In this document: in pieces, positions 19,822 to 29,368 of the stretch
How positions within the stretch are numbered: the first letter of the stretch is position 1
Layout: every line of letters starts with the position of its first letter
Assembly: GCA_937958265.1 (NCBI GenBank)
Contig: CALGNX010000010.1
Location: 62,001 to 126,000 of the forward strand
Direction: 5' to 3'
DNA length: 64,000 bases
Source: an uncultured Algibacter sp.
GTDB lineage: Bacteria > Bacteroidota > Bacteroidia > Flavobacteriales > Flavobacteriaceae
The notes under the pieces: model-generated
The model's database searches: none
The model's input: only the letters and a program-made list of their open reading frames with translations
Told to the model about the DNA's origin: nothing
Program-made: the position numbers and the translations under genes

Positions 19822-20898
19822 ATGGCAAATTCCCTTTTTATGAATATTAAAATTACCGGAACCGGAAGCTACATACCTTCTACAATAGAAACTAACGAAA
19901 ACTTTCAGAATCATGAGTTTTTAAATAGTGATGGTTCTACTATTGAAGCCCCAAACGAGGTTATTATTAAAAAATTTAAAGCCATAACAGGCATTGATGA
20001 ACGTCGTTATGCTAAACCCGAATTAAACACCTCCGATCTAGCAGCATTAGCTGCAAAAAAAGCAATTGAAAGCGCTAAGATAAACGGCGAAAGTTTAGAC
20101 TATATTATCGTAGCTCACAATTATGGTGATGTAAAATATGGCAGTATACAAAGTGATACTGTACCCAGTTTGGCATCTCGAGTTAAACACCTATTAAAAA
20201 TTAAAAATCCAAAATGTGTCGCCTACGACTTACTTTTTGGTTGCCCAGGATGGGTAGAAGGTGTTATACAAGCGAATGCTTTTATAAAATCTGGAATTGC
20301 TAAAAAATGCTTAGTTATTGGAGCTGAAACACTATCTAGAACTATCGACCCTCATGATAGAGACTCTATGATTTATGGCGACGGTGCAGGTGCTGTAATA
20401 ATAGAATCTAGCGAAGAACCAGGTGGGATTTTAACACACGAATCTGCTACATTTTCTTTAGAGGAAGCTCATTTTATATACTTTGGAAAAACTCACAACA
20501 AAAATTCTAATGCCGACCGCCGTTACATTAAAATGTTTGGCCGTAAAATTTACGAATTTGCACTTATAAACGTACCACTAGCCATGAAATCTTGCTTAGA
20601 CAAAAGTGGTATTGATATTTCTGAAGTTAAAAAAATATTAATACATCAAGCCAATGAGAAAATGGATGAAGCTATTGTTAAACGCTTTTATAAGCTATAC
20701 AATATGAAAATGCCAGATAAAATAATGCCTATGAGTATTGCAAAATTAGGCAATTCGAGTGTTGCTACGGTACCTACTTTATATGATATTATTTTAAAAG
20801 GTAACATGGAAAACCAAAAAATAAATAAAGGTGATGTTGTTATTTTTGCCAGTGTTGGCGCAGGGATGAATATTAATGCCATTGTTTACAGACAATAA
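19822..20898 (+). CDS. 3-oxoacyl-ACP synthase III (FabH-like)
   Basis: A 358-residue KASIII-type condensing enzyme. The Cys-His-Asn triad is seen as Cys141 (LFGCPGW), His275 (IHQANEK) and Asn311 (LGNSSVATVP), numbered from the first ATG. A second ATG six codons later (19840) starts at the usual FabH beginning, MNIKITGTGSYIP, and may be the true start. The protein is longer than housekeeping FabH, with an insert near residues 20-60 also seen in specialised KASIII enzymes. A methyltransferase and a glycosyltransferase follow on the same strand, suggesting a specialised lipid pathway rather than bulk fatty acid synthesis. Confidence 0.88.
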   Translation: MANSLFMNIKITGTGSYIPSTIETNENFQNHEFLNSDGSTIEAPNEVIIKKFKAITGIDERRYAKPELNTSDLAALAAKKAIESAKINGESLDYIIVAHNYGDVKYGSIQSDTVPSLASRVKHLLKIKNPKCVAYDLLFGCPGWVEGVIQANAFIKSGIAKKCLVIGAETLSRTIDPHDRDSMIYGDGAGAVIIESSEEPGGILTHESATFSLEEAHFIYFGKTHNKNSNADRRYIKMFGRKIYEFALINVPLAMKSCLDKSGIDISEVKKILIHQANEKMDEAIVKRFYKLYNMKMPDKIMPMSIAKLGNSSVATVPTLYDIILKGNMENQKINKGDVVIFASVGAGMNINAIVYRQ

Positions 20899-20958
20899 GT
20901 TTTACAGCAGTTATTTGAGCATTATTTCTTAAATAAATTGAAAAACTAAAGTTATTTT

Positions 20959-21480
20959 ATGTACGAAAAAACCTTTCCAAATAAACGCTTTAAACACACT
21001 ATTAATTTCTTAAAAAAACACGTGTCTAACAAAAATGCTATTTTGGACTTAGGCGTGGAGAACCCGTTTACGGAAATTATGAATAACCATGGCTATACCG
21101 TAGAAAATACTAAAGGTGAAGACTTAGACATCGACACAAGTTCAATTTTAAATTCTAAAGCAGAAATAACAACGGCATTTGAAATTTTCGAGCACTTGCT
21201 CTCTCCTTTTACTGTTTTAAAATCTTTAAAATCGGATAAGTTAGTGGCTAGTGTACCTCTTAAACTATGGTTTTCTAAAGCGTATAGGAGTAAAACAGAT
21301 ATGCTAGACAGACATTATCATGAATTTGAAGATTGGCAATTTGATTGGTTATTAGAAAAAGCAGGATGGAAAATTATAGACAGAAAAAAATGGACCAACC
21401 CCACTAAAAAAATAGGAATAAGACCAATATTAAGATGGTTTACCCCACGGTACTACATTGTTTATGCAGAAAGATTTTAG
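20959..21480 (+). CDS. Class I SAM-dependent methyltransferase-like protein
   Basis: A 173-residue protein with a short Rossmann-type beginning (NAILDLGVENPFTEIM), a second acidic element (KGEDLDID) and a post-motif EIFEHLLSP that recalls methyltransferases of the ubiquinone type. The SAM loop DLGVEN lacks the usual GxG, so activity is uncertain. It lies 60 bp after the KASIII gene and ahead of a GT2 gene. Confidence 0.65.
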   Translation: MYEKTFPNKRFKHTINFLKKHVSNKNAILDLGVENPFTEIMNNHGYTVENTKGEDLDIDTSSILNSKAEITTAFEIFEHLLSPFTVLKSLKSDKLVASVPLKLWFSKAYRSKTDMLDRHYHEFEDWQFDWLLEKAGWKIIDRKKWTNPTKKIGIRPILRWFTPRYYIVYAERF

Positions 21481-21673
21481 TATAATTTACTTATAAACAC
21501 TACGCTTTATATTTATTCTTTTACTAGGTATTTATTAAAACGCTAAAGAATAGCTCGCGCTATTATCTAACTATAATTAGCTAAGGATAATTAAAAACGT
21601 TTACACTAAAATTAATTCTAAAAAAAGACTTATTAAAATTGGGATTTGCTAATTAAATTTTAAAATTTACCGA

Positions 21674-22525
21674 ATGGATTTTTACATTATCATCCCAGCT
21701 CATAACGAGGAAAACACTATAAAAAAAACCCTTAATTCTTTAGTTGAACAAACACTAACCCCTAGAAAATTAGTTGTAGTTAACGATAATTCTACAGACA
21801 ACACTGCAGAAATTGTTACCACGTTCTTGAAAAAGTACGATTGGATTTCTTTGGTAAATTCTGTATCATCCAACGCACATTTACCTGGCTCAAAAATAAT
21901 TAATGCATTTTATAAAGGATTTAAAACTCTAGACGATAACTACGATATTATATGTAAGTTCGATGCAGATTTAATCTTCCCTAGTGATTATTTAAAGCAA
22001 TTATCCAACCACTTTACTAGTAATAAAACAATAGGCATGGCATCTGGTTTTTGCTATATTAAAAAGAATGAAACATGGGCTTTAGAAAATCTCACAAGAA
22101 AAGACCATATTAGAGGTGCACTAAAAGCTTACCGAAAAGGATGCTTTTTAGAAATAGGCATGCTAAAACCATCAATGGGTTGGGATACTGTTGATGAATT
22201 ATTAGCTAAATATTATGGCTGGGATATTTTAACAGATGAGTCATTACATGTTAAACACCTAAAACCTACTGGCATAAGCTATAATAAAGCCTCTAAGCAC
22301 TTGCAAGGTGAAGCTATGTATAAAATGCGCTATGGTTTTACCATTACATTAATTTCAGCATTAAAATTAGCATATAAAAAAAAGAGCTGTACTTTGTTTA
22401 AACAATATATAACAGGCTATTTTAAGGCTAAAAAACGAAAAGTTAATTTTTTAGTTTCAAAAGAGGAAGGGGTTTTTATTAGAAACCTTCGATGGCAAGG
22501 GATTTTAGAAAATTTTAAAAAGTAA
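21674..22525 (+). CDS. Glycosyltransferase family 2
   Basis: A 283-residue GT-A fold enzyme. It begins FYIIIPAHNEENTI, has VVNDNSTDNT for the nucleotide, and FDADLIF as the DxD-type metal motif. There is no C-terminal membrane helix. Such enzymes transfer sugar from a nucleotide sugar to lipid or glycan; the substrate is unknown. It is third in a run with KASIII and methyltransferase genes, 193 bp after the latter, so co-transcription is uncertain. Confidence 0.88.
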   Translation: MDFYIIIPAHNEENTIKKTLNSLVEQTLTPRKLVVVNDNSTDNTAEIVTTFLKKYDWISLVNSVSSNAHLPGSKIINAFYKGFKTLDDNYDIICKFDADLIFPSDYLKQLSNHFTSNKTIGMASGFCYIKKNETWALENLTRKDHIRGALKAYRKGCFLEIGMLKPSMGWDTVDELLAKYYGWDILTDESLHVKHLKPTGISYNKASKHLQGEAMYKMRYGFTITLISALKLAYKKKSCTLFKQYITGYFKAKKRKVNFLVSKEEGVFIRNLRWQGILENFKK

Positions 22526-22592
22526 AGAATCTACTGCTTTAATATTTCAATTTAATTATAACAACCAAACTATGTCAACTAGCACGTAATAC

Positions 22593-23399
22593 CTAAAAAC
22601 GCCAACCCTTGTAGCTATTGGAAGCCTCCAATTTATCCTCAATAGCATCATCTAGTTCGGGAAAAAAATCTATTCCTGTAAGGGCTTCTACCTCATCTAC
22701 AGAAACCACAAACGTATATAAAGGCTTATTCGTTTTTTTATGCGGAATTAAAAAAGCAATCATTTTAATTTTTCCTTTATTGTTATCAATCAATACTTTA
22801 TAGAATTGCTTTGGAACCGATACCTGCTCTGCTCCAATCGTTCTTAAACGCCCTCTTAAAACACCTCCTGTAACCACATAAACACCATTATATTTCCTTG
22901 CCCAGTAACGTGTTTTTTGTTCCAACACATTCCAAATTCCTGCATTAAATTGATGCTCTTGCGGACTAATGTTACTTGTTAAAAACGTCTCATCGTGTGC
23001 TTGTTTAGTATATTTCCTATCAGCAGCAGGGCACAAATGACCACGATCGTACCCCGAATTTTTGTAATTTTTCCAACTTGCAGCACCTGTTGTTACTGCT
23101 TTATCTATTTCAAAATAAGGTCGTTTAAAAGTACTATTAGAAAGGTGTGATTTTTTAAGTTCATAAGCAACCCACTCTGCCTGTTCATGCTCTTCATTAT
23201 AAGATAATGAATATCCTTTATGGTGTATAATATGACCCGTTGTACTAGTTGGCAAAAAATAAGTGTTGGTTTCAGGCTTTGTAGCTTTGCCTACCGTAAC
23301 AAACTCAATCTTTTCTCTTTTATCTAAAAAGTATTCATAACCATAAACACATGAAAGGATAAGTATGGCTATTAGACTATAAATTGTGCGCTTATTCAT
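22593..23399 (-). CDS. DNA/RNA non-specific endonuclease
   Basis: A 268-residue NUC1/Serratia-type nuclease with an N-terminal hydrophobic export signal or anchor (residues 6-21). The catalytic motif is DRGH at 118-121 (YDRGHLCPAAD), with the metal-ligand asparagine region LTSNISPQ and FNAGIWN downstream. It cuts DNA and RNA without strong sequence preference, probably outside the cytoplasm. Its ATG shares one base with the stop of the phosphatase gene (TAATG), so translation is probably coupled. Confidence 0.93.
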   Translation of the reverse strand: MNKRTIYSLIAILILSCVYGYEYFLDKREKIEFVTVGKATKPETNTYFLPTSTTGHIIHHKGYSLSYNEEHEQAEWVAYELKKSHLSNSTFKRPYFEIDKAVTTGAASWKNYKNSGYDRGHLCPAADRKYTKQAHDETFLTSNISPQEHQFNAGIWNVLEQKTRYWARKYNGVYVVTGGVLRGRLRTIGAEQVSVPKQFYKVLIDNNKGKIKMIAFLIPHKKTNKPLYTFVVSVDEVEALTGIDFFPELDDAIEDKLEASNSYKGWRF

Positions 23400-25021
23400 T
23401 ATTCCAACACAAATTCTAAAGGTGTTCCAATGGCAAAATTAGGAAAACTTATACCTAAAAGTGAAGAAATAGTTGGTGCAACATCTGTAATTGTAGTTTT
23501 TCTGTAAGTATGCCCTTTATGTATGCCTTTTCCAAAAAACAATAAAGGGACATGTGTATCATAATTTAAACCACTACCATGCGTAGATCCCTTTTTACTA
23601 TATGCTATGTAAGAAGGCTTATTAACTAAAACAACATCGCCAGATCGCTTTTGATTGAAACCTCTTTGTAATAAGGCTTCAATTCCTTCTGTAAAATTTA
23701 CAGAAACCATAGTTGTTCCTGTATAAGCATTTGCAACATGAGGGTAATCTATAAATTCGTTAACTATGGCTTGTTGCACGTCATTCAAATTTAAATTTAA
23801 CACTCTCAACTTTTCTTTATTTAAAAATATTTGATTGTTACTCATGTTGTCTACAATATTTACAGTACCATAAGTGTTTAATAAAAATGCATTAAACCTA
23901 GCTTCACGTTCTTGCATATTTAAGTATCCCGCTGGTATTTTAACAGATTGCAAAAAAGCTGGTACATTAACAGCACCATGATCTGCTGTTAAAAACAAAG
24001 TATATTCCCCAACGCCAACCTCGGCATCTAAGGCTTCTAAAAAGCGTTTCAAATCCCTATCTAAACGCATATAAGTGTCTTGAATTTCTTTTGAGTTTAC
24101 ACCAAAATTATGTCCTACATAGTCTGTACTAGAAAAACTAACAGTTAAAACATCGGTTATATTATCTTTTCCTAACTGTTCACCTTTTATGGCTGCTATA
24201 GCAAAATCTGCAACAATAGAGTTTCCATATGGCGTTGATTTTAAAATATCAAAACCTTCATTTTTTTTTGATAATTTTTTCAAATCATAAGGAAATGTAG
24301 CTGTACCTTTTCCTTTAAACCCACCTTCAAAATCATTTAAATCACTTCCACTTTCAGTGTACGTAGCAATATCATATAATGTCTCCCATGGTTTCAAGTA
24401 GTTTTCTACTACCTCTGATGTGTTAAAATCCTTTACCCACTTAGGTAAATGGTCCAAATAATATGTACTTGAAACAAAATTACCTTCATCTTTACCCCTA
24501 AACCAATATGCTGCATTTGCAGAATGTCCTGCAGGTAATATTGCCCCTCTATCTTTTATAGATATTCCAATAGTTTTCCCTCTTAACTGGGTATGTAATC
24601 TATTTTCATCAGCAAATGTTGTGGTTAGCATTCGGCGTGGTGACATCTGTTCTGTATTAGAATTTGTGCCCACAGCTAAAACCGTTTGATCTTCCGCACA
24701 ATACACACTATTCCCGGTTTCTTTATCAAACCAATTATTTGCTATAATCCCATGATATTTAGGGGTTGTACCTGTATAAATAGATGCATGACCAGGGCCC
24801 GTATAAGTGGGGATATAATTGTAATGATTATTTTTACAATTAAAACCATCTTGCATAATACGCTTAAAACCACCTGCTTCATATTTATTATAAAACCTTG
24901 TTAAATAATCAAATCGCATTTGGTCCACAACAATACCGACTACAAGTTTTGGACTATCGGTTTGTGCTAAAACAGCTGTTGAAAGATTAAAAACAAATAA
25001 AAGTGATGCAAGGAACTTCAT
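23399..25021 (-). CDS. pafA: PafA-type alkaline phosphatase
   Basis: A 540-residue exported phosphatase with a signal peptide (residues 1-19). It has the PafA features: nucleophile Thr74 in PTYTGPGH, Asn95 in ANNW, and Lys156/Arg158 in IKDRGAILPAGH, plus late metal ligands in TADHGA and HGSG. PafA enzymes are calcium/zinc phosphate monoesterases that stay active at high phosphate. It is the first gene of a coupled pair with the nuclease, which suggests joint release of phosphate from nucleic acid. Confidence 0.92.
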   Translation of the reverse strand: MKFLASLLFVFNLSTAVLAQTDSPKLVVGIVVDQMRFDYLTRFYNKYEAGGFKRIMQDGFNCKNNHYNYIPTYTGPGHASIYTGTTPKYHGIIANNWFDKETGNSVYCAEDQTVLAVGTNSNTEQMSPRRMLTTTFADENRLHTQLRGKTIGISIKDRGAILPAGHSANAAYWFRGKDEGNFVSSTYYLDHLPKWVKDFNTSEVVENYLKPWETLYDIATYTESGSDLNDFEGGFKGKGTATFPYDLKKLSKKNEGFDILKSTPYGNSIVADFAIAAIKGEQLGKDNITDVLTVSFSSTDYVGHNFGVNSKEIQDTYMRLDRDLKRFLEALDAEVGVGEYTLFLTADHGAVNVPAFLQSVKIPAGYLNMQEREARFNAFLLNTYGTVNIVDNMSNNQIFLNKEKLRVLNLNLNDVQQAIVNEFIDYPHVANAYTGTTMVSVNFTEGIEALLQRGFNQKRSGDVVLVNKPSYIAYSKKGSTHGSGLNYDTHVPLLFFGKGIHKGHTYRKTTITDVAPTISSLLGISFPNFAIGTPLEFVLE

Positions 25022-25042
25022 AAACTAAGGAATTTTTAAAGG

Positions 25043-25050
25043 CAAAAATA
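25043..25050 (-). promoter_or_regulatory. Putative -7 element of pafA
   Basis: On the minus strand TATTTTTG matches TAnnTTTG, 21 bp before the start codon. No -33 TTTG at the usual distance. Confidence 0.4.
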
Positions 25051-25130
25051 CACATTTTAAAATATCATAATTTGAAATTAAGCTTAAATTGGTATAACTT
25101 TTTTTTACTTTAGCATTTACAAATTTATAT

Positions 25131-25868
25131 ATGTTATACCTACACAGTTTAGGCGCTTATTTTTTAATGATTTTCGAGATGTTTCGTAAACCCACCAAGT
25201 GGAAAGTTATGAAACAGCTTGTACTGAAGGATATAGATGATTTAATTATCGGTTCTATAGGCATTGTAGCTTTTATATCCTTTTTTGTTGGAGGAGTAAT
25301 ATCCATACAAACAGCTTTAAATATTGATAGCCCGTTAATACCTAAATACCTTGTGGGATTCGCCACAAGACAATCCATCTTGCTAGAATTTGCACCTACC
25401 TTCATGTCTATAATAATGGCAGGAAAAGTAGGATCCTTTATAACTTCTAGCATTGGGACCATGCGTGTTACCGAACAAATTGATGCATTAGAAGTTATGG
25501 GTATAAATTCTCTAAATTATTTAGTGTTTCCTAAATTTATCGCGTTATTATTATATCCCTTTGTTATTTCTATCGCTATGTTTTTAGGCATATTAGGAGG
25601 AATGGCCGCCTGTGTTTTTGGTGGCTTTAGTTCTCTTGAGGTGTATGTTACGGGCATTCAAACCGATTTTGAAACCTTTCATGTTATTTATGCCTTTATT
25701 AAAACCCTTACGTTTGCTTTTTTGTTAGCAACAATACCTTCCTATCATGGCTATTACATGAAAGGCGGTGCTTTAGAGGTTGGTAAAGCTAGTACAACCT
25801 CCTTTGTTTGGACTAGTGTAACTATTATTATTTTAAACTTTTTCCTAACTCAAATGTTATTAAGCTAA
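25131..25868 (+). CDS. mlaE: MlaE-type ABC transporter permease
   Basis: A 245-residue inner-membrane protein with about five membrane segments and the MlaE family centre (TSSIGTMRVTEQIDALEVMG). It is the permease of an MCE-type lipid transport system that keeps outer-membrane lipid asymmetry. The next gene, the ATPase, starts on the last base of its stop codon (TAATG). The substrate-binding MCE (MlaD-like) gene is not next to the pair. Confidence 0.94.
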   Translation: MLYLHSLGAYFLMIFEMFRKPTKWKVMKQLVLKDIDDLIIGSIGIVAFISFFVGGVISIQTALNIDSPLIPKYLVGFATRQSILLEFAPTFMSIIMAGKVGSFITSSIGTMRVTEQIDALEVMGINSLNYLVFPKFIALLLYPFVISIAMFLGILGGMAACVFGGFSSLEVYVTGIQTDFETFHVIYAFIKTLTFAFLLATIPSYHGYYMKGGALEVGKASTTSFVWTSVTIIILNFFLTQMLLS

Positions 25869-26632
25869 TGATAGAGGTTACTAATTTACAAAAGTCGTTT
25901 GGTGATGTTAAAGTTTTAAAAGGTATTAATACGACATTCCATAAAGGAAAAACAAATTTAATTATTGGACAAAGTGGGTCTGGAAAAACTGTTTTTCTAA
26001 AATGTTTATTAGGCTTATTTGATTACGAAGAAGGCTCCATAGCTTATGATGGTAAAATATTCTCCAAACTCTCAGAAGCAGAAAAACGCAACATGAGAGC
26101 CGAAATAGGTATGGTTTTTCAAGGCAGTGCATTATTCGATTCTATGACTATTGAACAGAATGTTATGTTCCCACTACAAATGTTTACAAAACAGAGTAAA
26201 AGCGAAATGCGTGACCGCGTAGACTTTGTTTTAAAACGCGTAAATCTAGATGGTGCTCATAAAAAAATGCCTAGTGAGGCTTCCGGCGGAATGCAAAAAC
26301 GAGTAGCAATAGCTCGTGCCATTGTAAATAAACCTAAATACCTATTTTGTGATGAACCGAACTCTGGATTAGACCCAAAAACAGCCATAGTTATCGATAA
26401 TCTAATTCAAGAAATTACAGACGAATACCAAATAACTACTGTTATGAATTCTCATGACATGAATTCGGTTATGGAAATAGGCGAAAAAATAGTTTTTTTA
26501 AGAAACGGCCTAAAAGCTTGGGAAGGCTCTAAAGACACTATTTTTAAAACTGACAATGAGGTGGTTACAGATTTTGTTTACTCCTCAAATTTATTTAAAA
26601 AAGTACGTAAAATGTATAATGAAGAACATTAA
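25868..26632 (+). CDS. mlaF: MlaF-type ABC transporter ATPase
   Basis: A 254-residue ATP-binding subunit with Walker A GQSGSGKT (34-41), signature ASGGMQKRVAIARA and Walker B YLFCDEPNSGLDP. It pairs with the MlaE permease, to which it is translationally coupled, to drive lipid movement between the membranes. It is convergent with the DUF389 gene, leaving only 25 bp between them. Confidence 0.94.
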   Translation: MIEVTNLQKSFGDVKVLKGINTTFHKGKTNLIIGQSGSGKTVFLKCLLGLFDYEEGSIAYDGKIFSKLSEAEKRNMRAEIGMVFQGSALFDSMTIEQNVMFPLQMFTKQSKSEMRDRVDFVLKRVNLDGAHKKMPSEASGGMQKRVAIARAIVNKPKYLFCDEPNSGLDPKTAIVIDNLIQEITDEYQITTVMNSHDMNSVMEIGEKIVFLRNGLKAWEGSKDTIFKTDNEVVTDFVYSSNLFKKVRKMYNEEH

Positions 26633-26657
26633 TAGTTAAAACAATAAATTAAATAGT

Positions 26658-28145
26658 TTACTTCAAAATAACAATTTTATCCTTTTTAAGCGTTTTACCA
26701 AGCCATAATTTTAACTCACCCTCTCTTTTCAACATTATGCTATCCGTTAGTTTTTTATTCCATTTTAATCGTATAACCGAAACCGTATCAATAGTTATAA
26801 AATCTTTGGATTCTAACATTTTGGAGTAGGCAAAATATTCTAAATCGTTAAATCTCACTTTAGCATCGCGCGACAAACTCGTAAACGACACTTCTGTTTT
26901 CATGTTCTTAGACTCAACTTGCCTATTTAAATCTGTAATATTACGTCGTAAATCCTCAATTTGAGTTTGTAGTCCTTCTATAATATTGTCTTTTTTATCT
27001 AAATCATTTATAGCTCTATCATAAGCGTCGGAGATTTTATCAAAACTCCTATTTTTATTACCTTTAAAATCAAGTATAAAATCCTTAATTTTCTCGTACT
27101 TTTTTATTTCATTTTTTAAATCGGCAATAGTAGCCTCTGGAATTTCGCCATTAAAATAAAGCAATATGCGTTTATCCTGCCAAGATGGTGTTGCTTTTTG
27201 CAACCACAATTCTTCATTCGATTTAACCTCGTCATCCATAAAACGATTGTAGTCACCTTCCAAACCACTTTGTTGAATAAAAGTAACAAAGGTTAAAATA
27301 GCAGGCGCCATAACTAATATAGCAATAACAGAAGTTAACTGGGCAATGCGTTTACGACGTTTTGAATTTGCGTACCTCAACATTGGGAAACGTAAAATTT
27401 TCAAAACTAAAAATGTTGCCAGGGCAATAAATATAGTATTAATGGTAAATAAATACATAGCACCAATAAATATATCCCAATTGTGTGCCAAACCATAACC
27501 GGCAGTACAAAGCGGAGGCATTAAAGCTGTTGCAATAGCTACCCCAAATATTACTGAAGCAATAGTCCCTTTTTTAGTCCTCGCAATAATTAAAGCCGCG
27601 CCACCAAAAAAGGCAATTAATACATCTCTAACATCTGGTTTTGTACGACCAAAAAGTTCATTAGTCATTATATCTGCCGTGGGGAAAAATTTAAAAAACA
27701 AAAAGGCTGTTAATAAACTTAGCACTATCATGGTAGCTAGATTTATTAAAGACTTTTTAAGCGTATCTATATCGTTAATAGCAATAGACAAGCCAATGCC
27801 TAGTATAGGCCCCATAAGCGGAGAAATTAACATGGCACCAATAACAACTGCCGTAGAGTCTGCGTTTAAACCAATAGAAGCTACAAATATTGAGCAAATA
27901 AGAATCCATGCTGTGGCTCCCTTAAACGGAATATCTCCTTTTATAGCTAAAATGGTGGCATCTCTATCCGTATCATGCCTAAAATCTAAAAGTTCCCTTA
28001 AAAAATCTGAAATACTTGTGAATAAACCTCGTGCATCCTTTTTTACATTCTCTTTGGATTGCTCAACATTTTTGTCTTTCAGTAAAGCATCGTTTTGAGC
28101 TCTCTCTTCTTCTTCAGAAAAATTAAATTTACTTTCTTCGCTCAT
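26658..28145 (-). CDS. DUF389 membrane protein
   Basis: A 495-residue protein. After an acidic soluble start (1-70), residues 75-300 hold about six to seven membrane segments with the DUF389 signatures GAMLISPLMGPILGIG and GVAIATALMPPLCTAGYG. The C-terminal third (330-495) is soluble, with a predicted coiled coil near 365-410. The DUF389 function is unsettled. No partner gene is evident. Confidence 0.88.
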   Translation of the reverse strand: MSEESKFNFSEEEERAQNDALLKDKNVEQSKENVKKDARGLFTSISDFLRELLDFRHDTDRDATILAIKGDIPFKGATAWILICSIFVASIGLNADSTAVVIGAMLISPLMGPILGIGLSIAINDIDTLKKSLINLATMIVLSLLTAFLFFKFFPTADIMTNELFGRTKPDVRDVLIAFFGGAALIIARTKKGTIASVIFGVAIATALMPPLCTAGYGLAHNWDIFIGAMYLFTINTIFIALATFLVLKILRFPMLRYANSKRRKRIAQLTSVIAILVMAPAILTFVTFIQQSGLEGDYNRFMDDEVKSNEELWLQKATPSWQDKRILLYFNGEIPEATIADLKNEIKKYEKIKDFILDFKGNKNRSFDKISDAYDRAINDLDKKDNIIEGLQTQIEDLRRNITDLNRQVESKNMKTEVSFTSLSRDAKVRFNDLEYFAYSKMLESKDFITIDTVSVIRLKWNKKLTDSIMLKREGELKLWLGKTLKKDKIVILK

Positions 28146-28236
28146 AATCTAATAATTTTAATTCCTGAAATTTAAGATAAAAACTCAATAAACATGTAAT
28201 AATTCTGACAAATTAAATTAAGAAATAACTTAAAAT

Positions 28237-29319
28237 TTAACCGTAGTGCTCTCCAAATTTATTTTTAACCTGCTGGAGTGTCTTTTTTATGTCCTGCTCT
28301 TTCGACTTTGGAAAGATAAGTAAGACCTCATCTTTATCAACAATAATATAATCATTAAGACCGTCTATAACGACTATTTTATTGCCTTTTGTTCTTACCA
28401 TATTACCCGATGCATTGGTCTCTAAAGTTCGTGCATTTACTACAGCATTATTCGATTCATTTTTATCGAGCTTATCATACAAACTCCCCCAAGTACCTAA
28501 ATCGTTCCAATCAAACTCTGCAGCAATTACAAATACGTTTAACGATTTTTCCATTAAGGCATAATCTACTGATACATCTTCTGCTTTAGGATAATTTTCT
28601 TTAATAAAGTTACTTTCCAACGGTGTGTTATAAGTTGGTATTCCAGCTTCAAAAAGACGATATAACTCAGGCTGATTATTCTTAAACGCCTGAATAACGC
28701 TTTTAACGCTCCACATAAAAATACCTGCGTTCCACAAAAAATTCCCCTGCTTTATAAAGCCTTTAGCTGTTTCATAATTTGGTTTTTCTCTAAATTGACT
28801 AACTGTTTTTATCGCTTTCGCGGAAGACTTATCAAACTCTATATAGCCAAATCCTGTATTTGGAAATGTGGGTTGAATACCTAAAGTCATTAATGCATCA
28901 TTTTCTGCACAAAACTCAAACGCTTGTTTTACATTTTTAGAAAACGTTTTTTCATCCTCAATCCAATGGTCGCTAGGTGCAACTATCATAAGTGCATCTG
29001 GATTCTCTTTTTGAATTTTTAGCGACGCATATAAAATACAAGGAGCTGTATTACGCATAGCAGGCTCTAAAACGACTTGCCGCTGCTCTACTTCTGGCAA
29101 CTGCTCCAAAACTAAATCGTTGTACCGCTCGTTTGTTAAAATAAATATATTCTCCTTTGGTATTAAGTCTGCCAGGCGCTGAAAGGTTTTTTGAATTAAA
29201 GTATCACCAGTACCAAGCATATCGTGAAATTGCTTTGGAAAATCTTGGGTACTTACTGGCCAAAATCGAGAACCTACACCCCCCGCCATTAAAATGGCAT
29301 AATAATTTGAGTTTTTCAT
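28237..29319 (-). CDS. manC: Mannose-1-phosphate guanylyltransferase
   Basis: A 360-residue nucleotidyltransferase that makes GDP-mannose from mannose-1-phosphate and GTP. The sugar-nucleotide signature GGVGSRFWPVS...PKQF spans residues 13-31. It lacks the C-terminal phosphomannose isomerase domain of the long, bifunctional form, so it is the single-function type. Its product feeds glycan synthesis, including GDP-fucose. Confidence 0.94.
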   Translation of the reverse strand: MKNSNYYAILMAGGVGSRFWPVSTQDFPKQFHDMLGTGDTLIQKTFQRLADLIPKENIFILTNERYNDLVLEQLPEVEQRQVVLEPAMRNTAPCILYASLKIQKENPDALMIVAPSDHWIEDEKTFSKNVKQAFEFCAENDALMTLGIQPTFPNTGFGYIEFDKSSAKAIKTVSQFREKPNYETAKGFIKQGNFLWNAGIFMWSVKSVIQAFKNNQPELYRLFEAGIPTYNTPLESNFIKENYPKAEDVSVDYALMEKSLNVFVIAAEFDWNDLGTWGSLYDKLDKNESNNAVVNARTLETNASGNMVRTKGNKIVVIDGLNDYIIVDKDEVLLIFPKSKEQDIKKTLQQVKNKFGEHYG

Positions 29320-29368
29320 GTTATATAAATAGTATTAAAAACTTTTAATCTTCTTGATAATGCCTACT

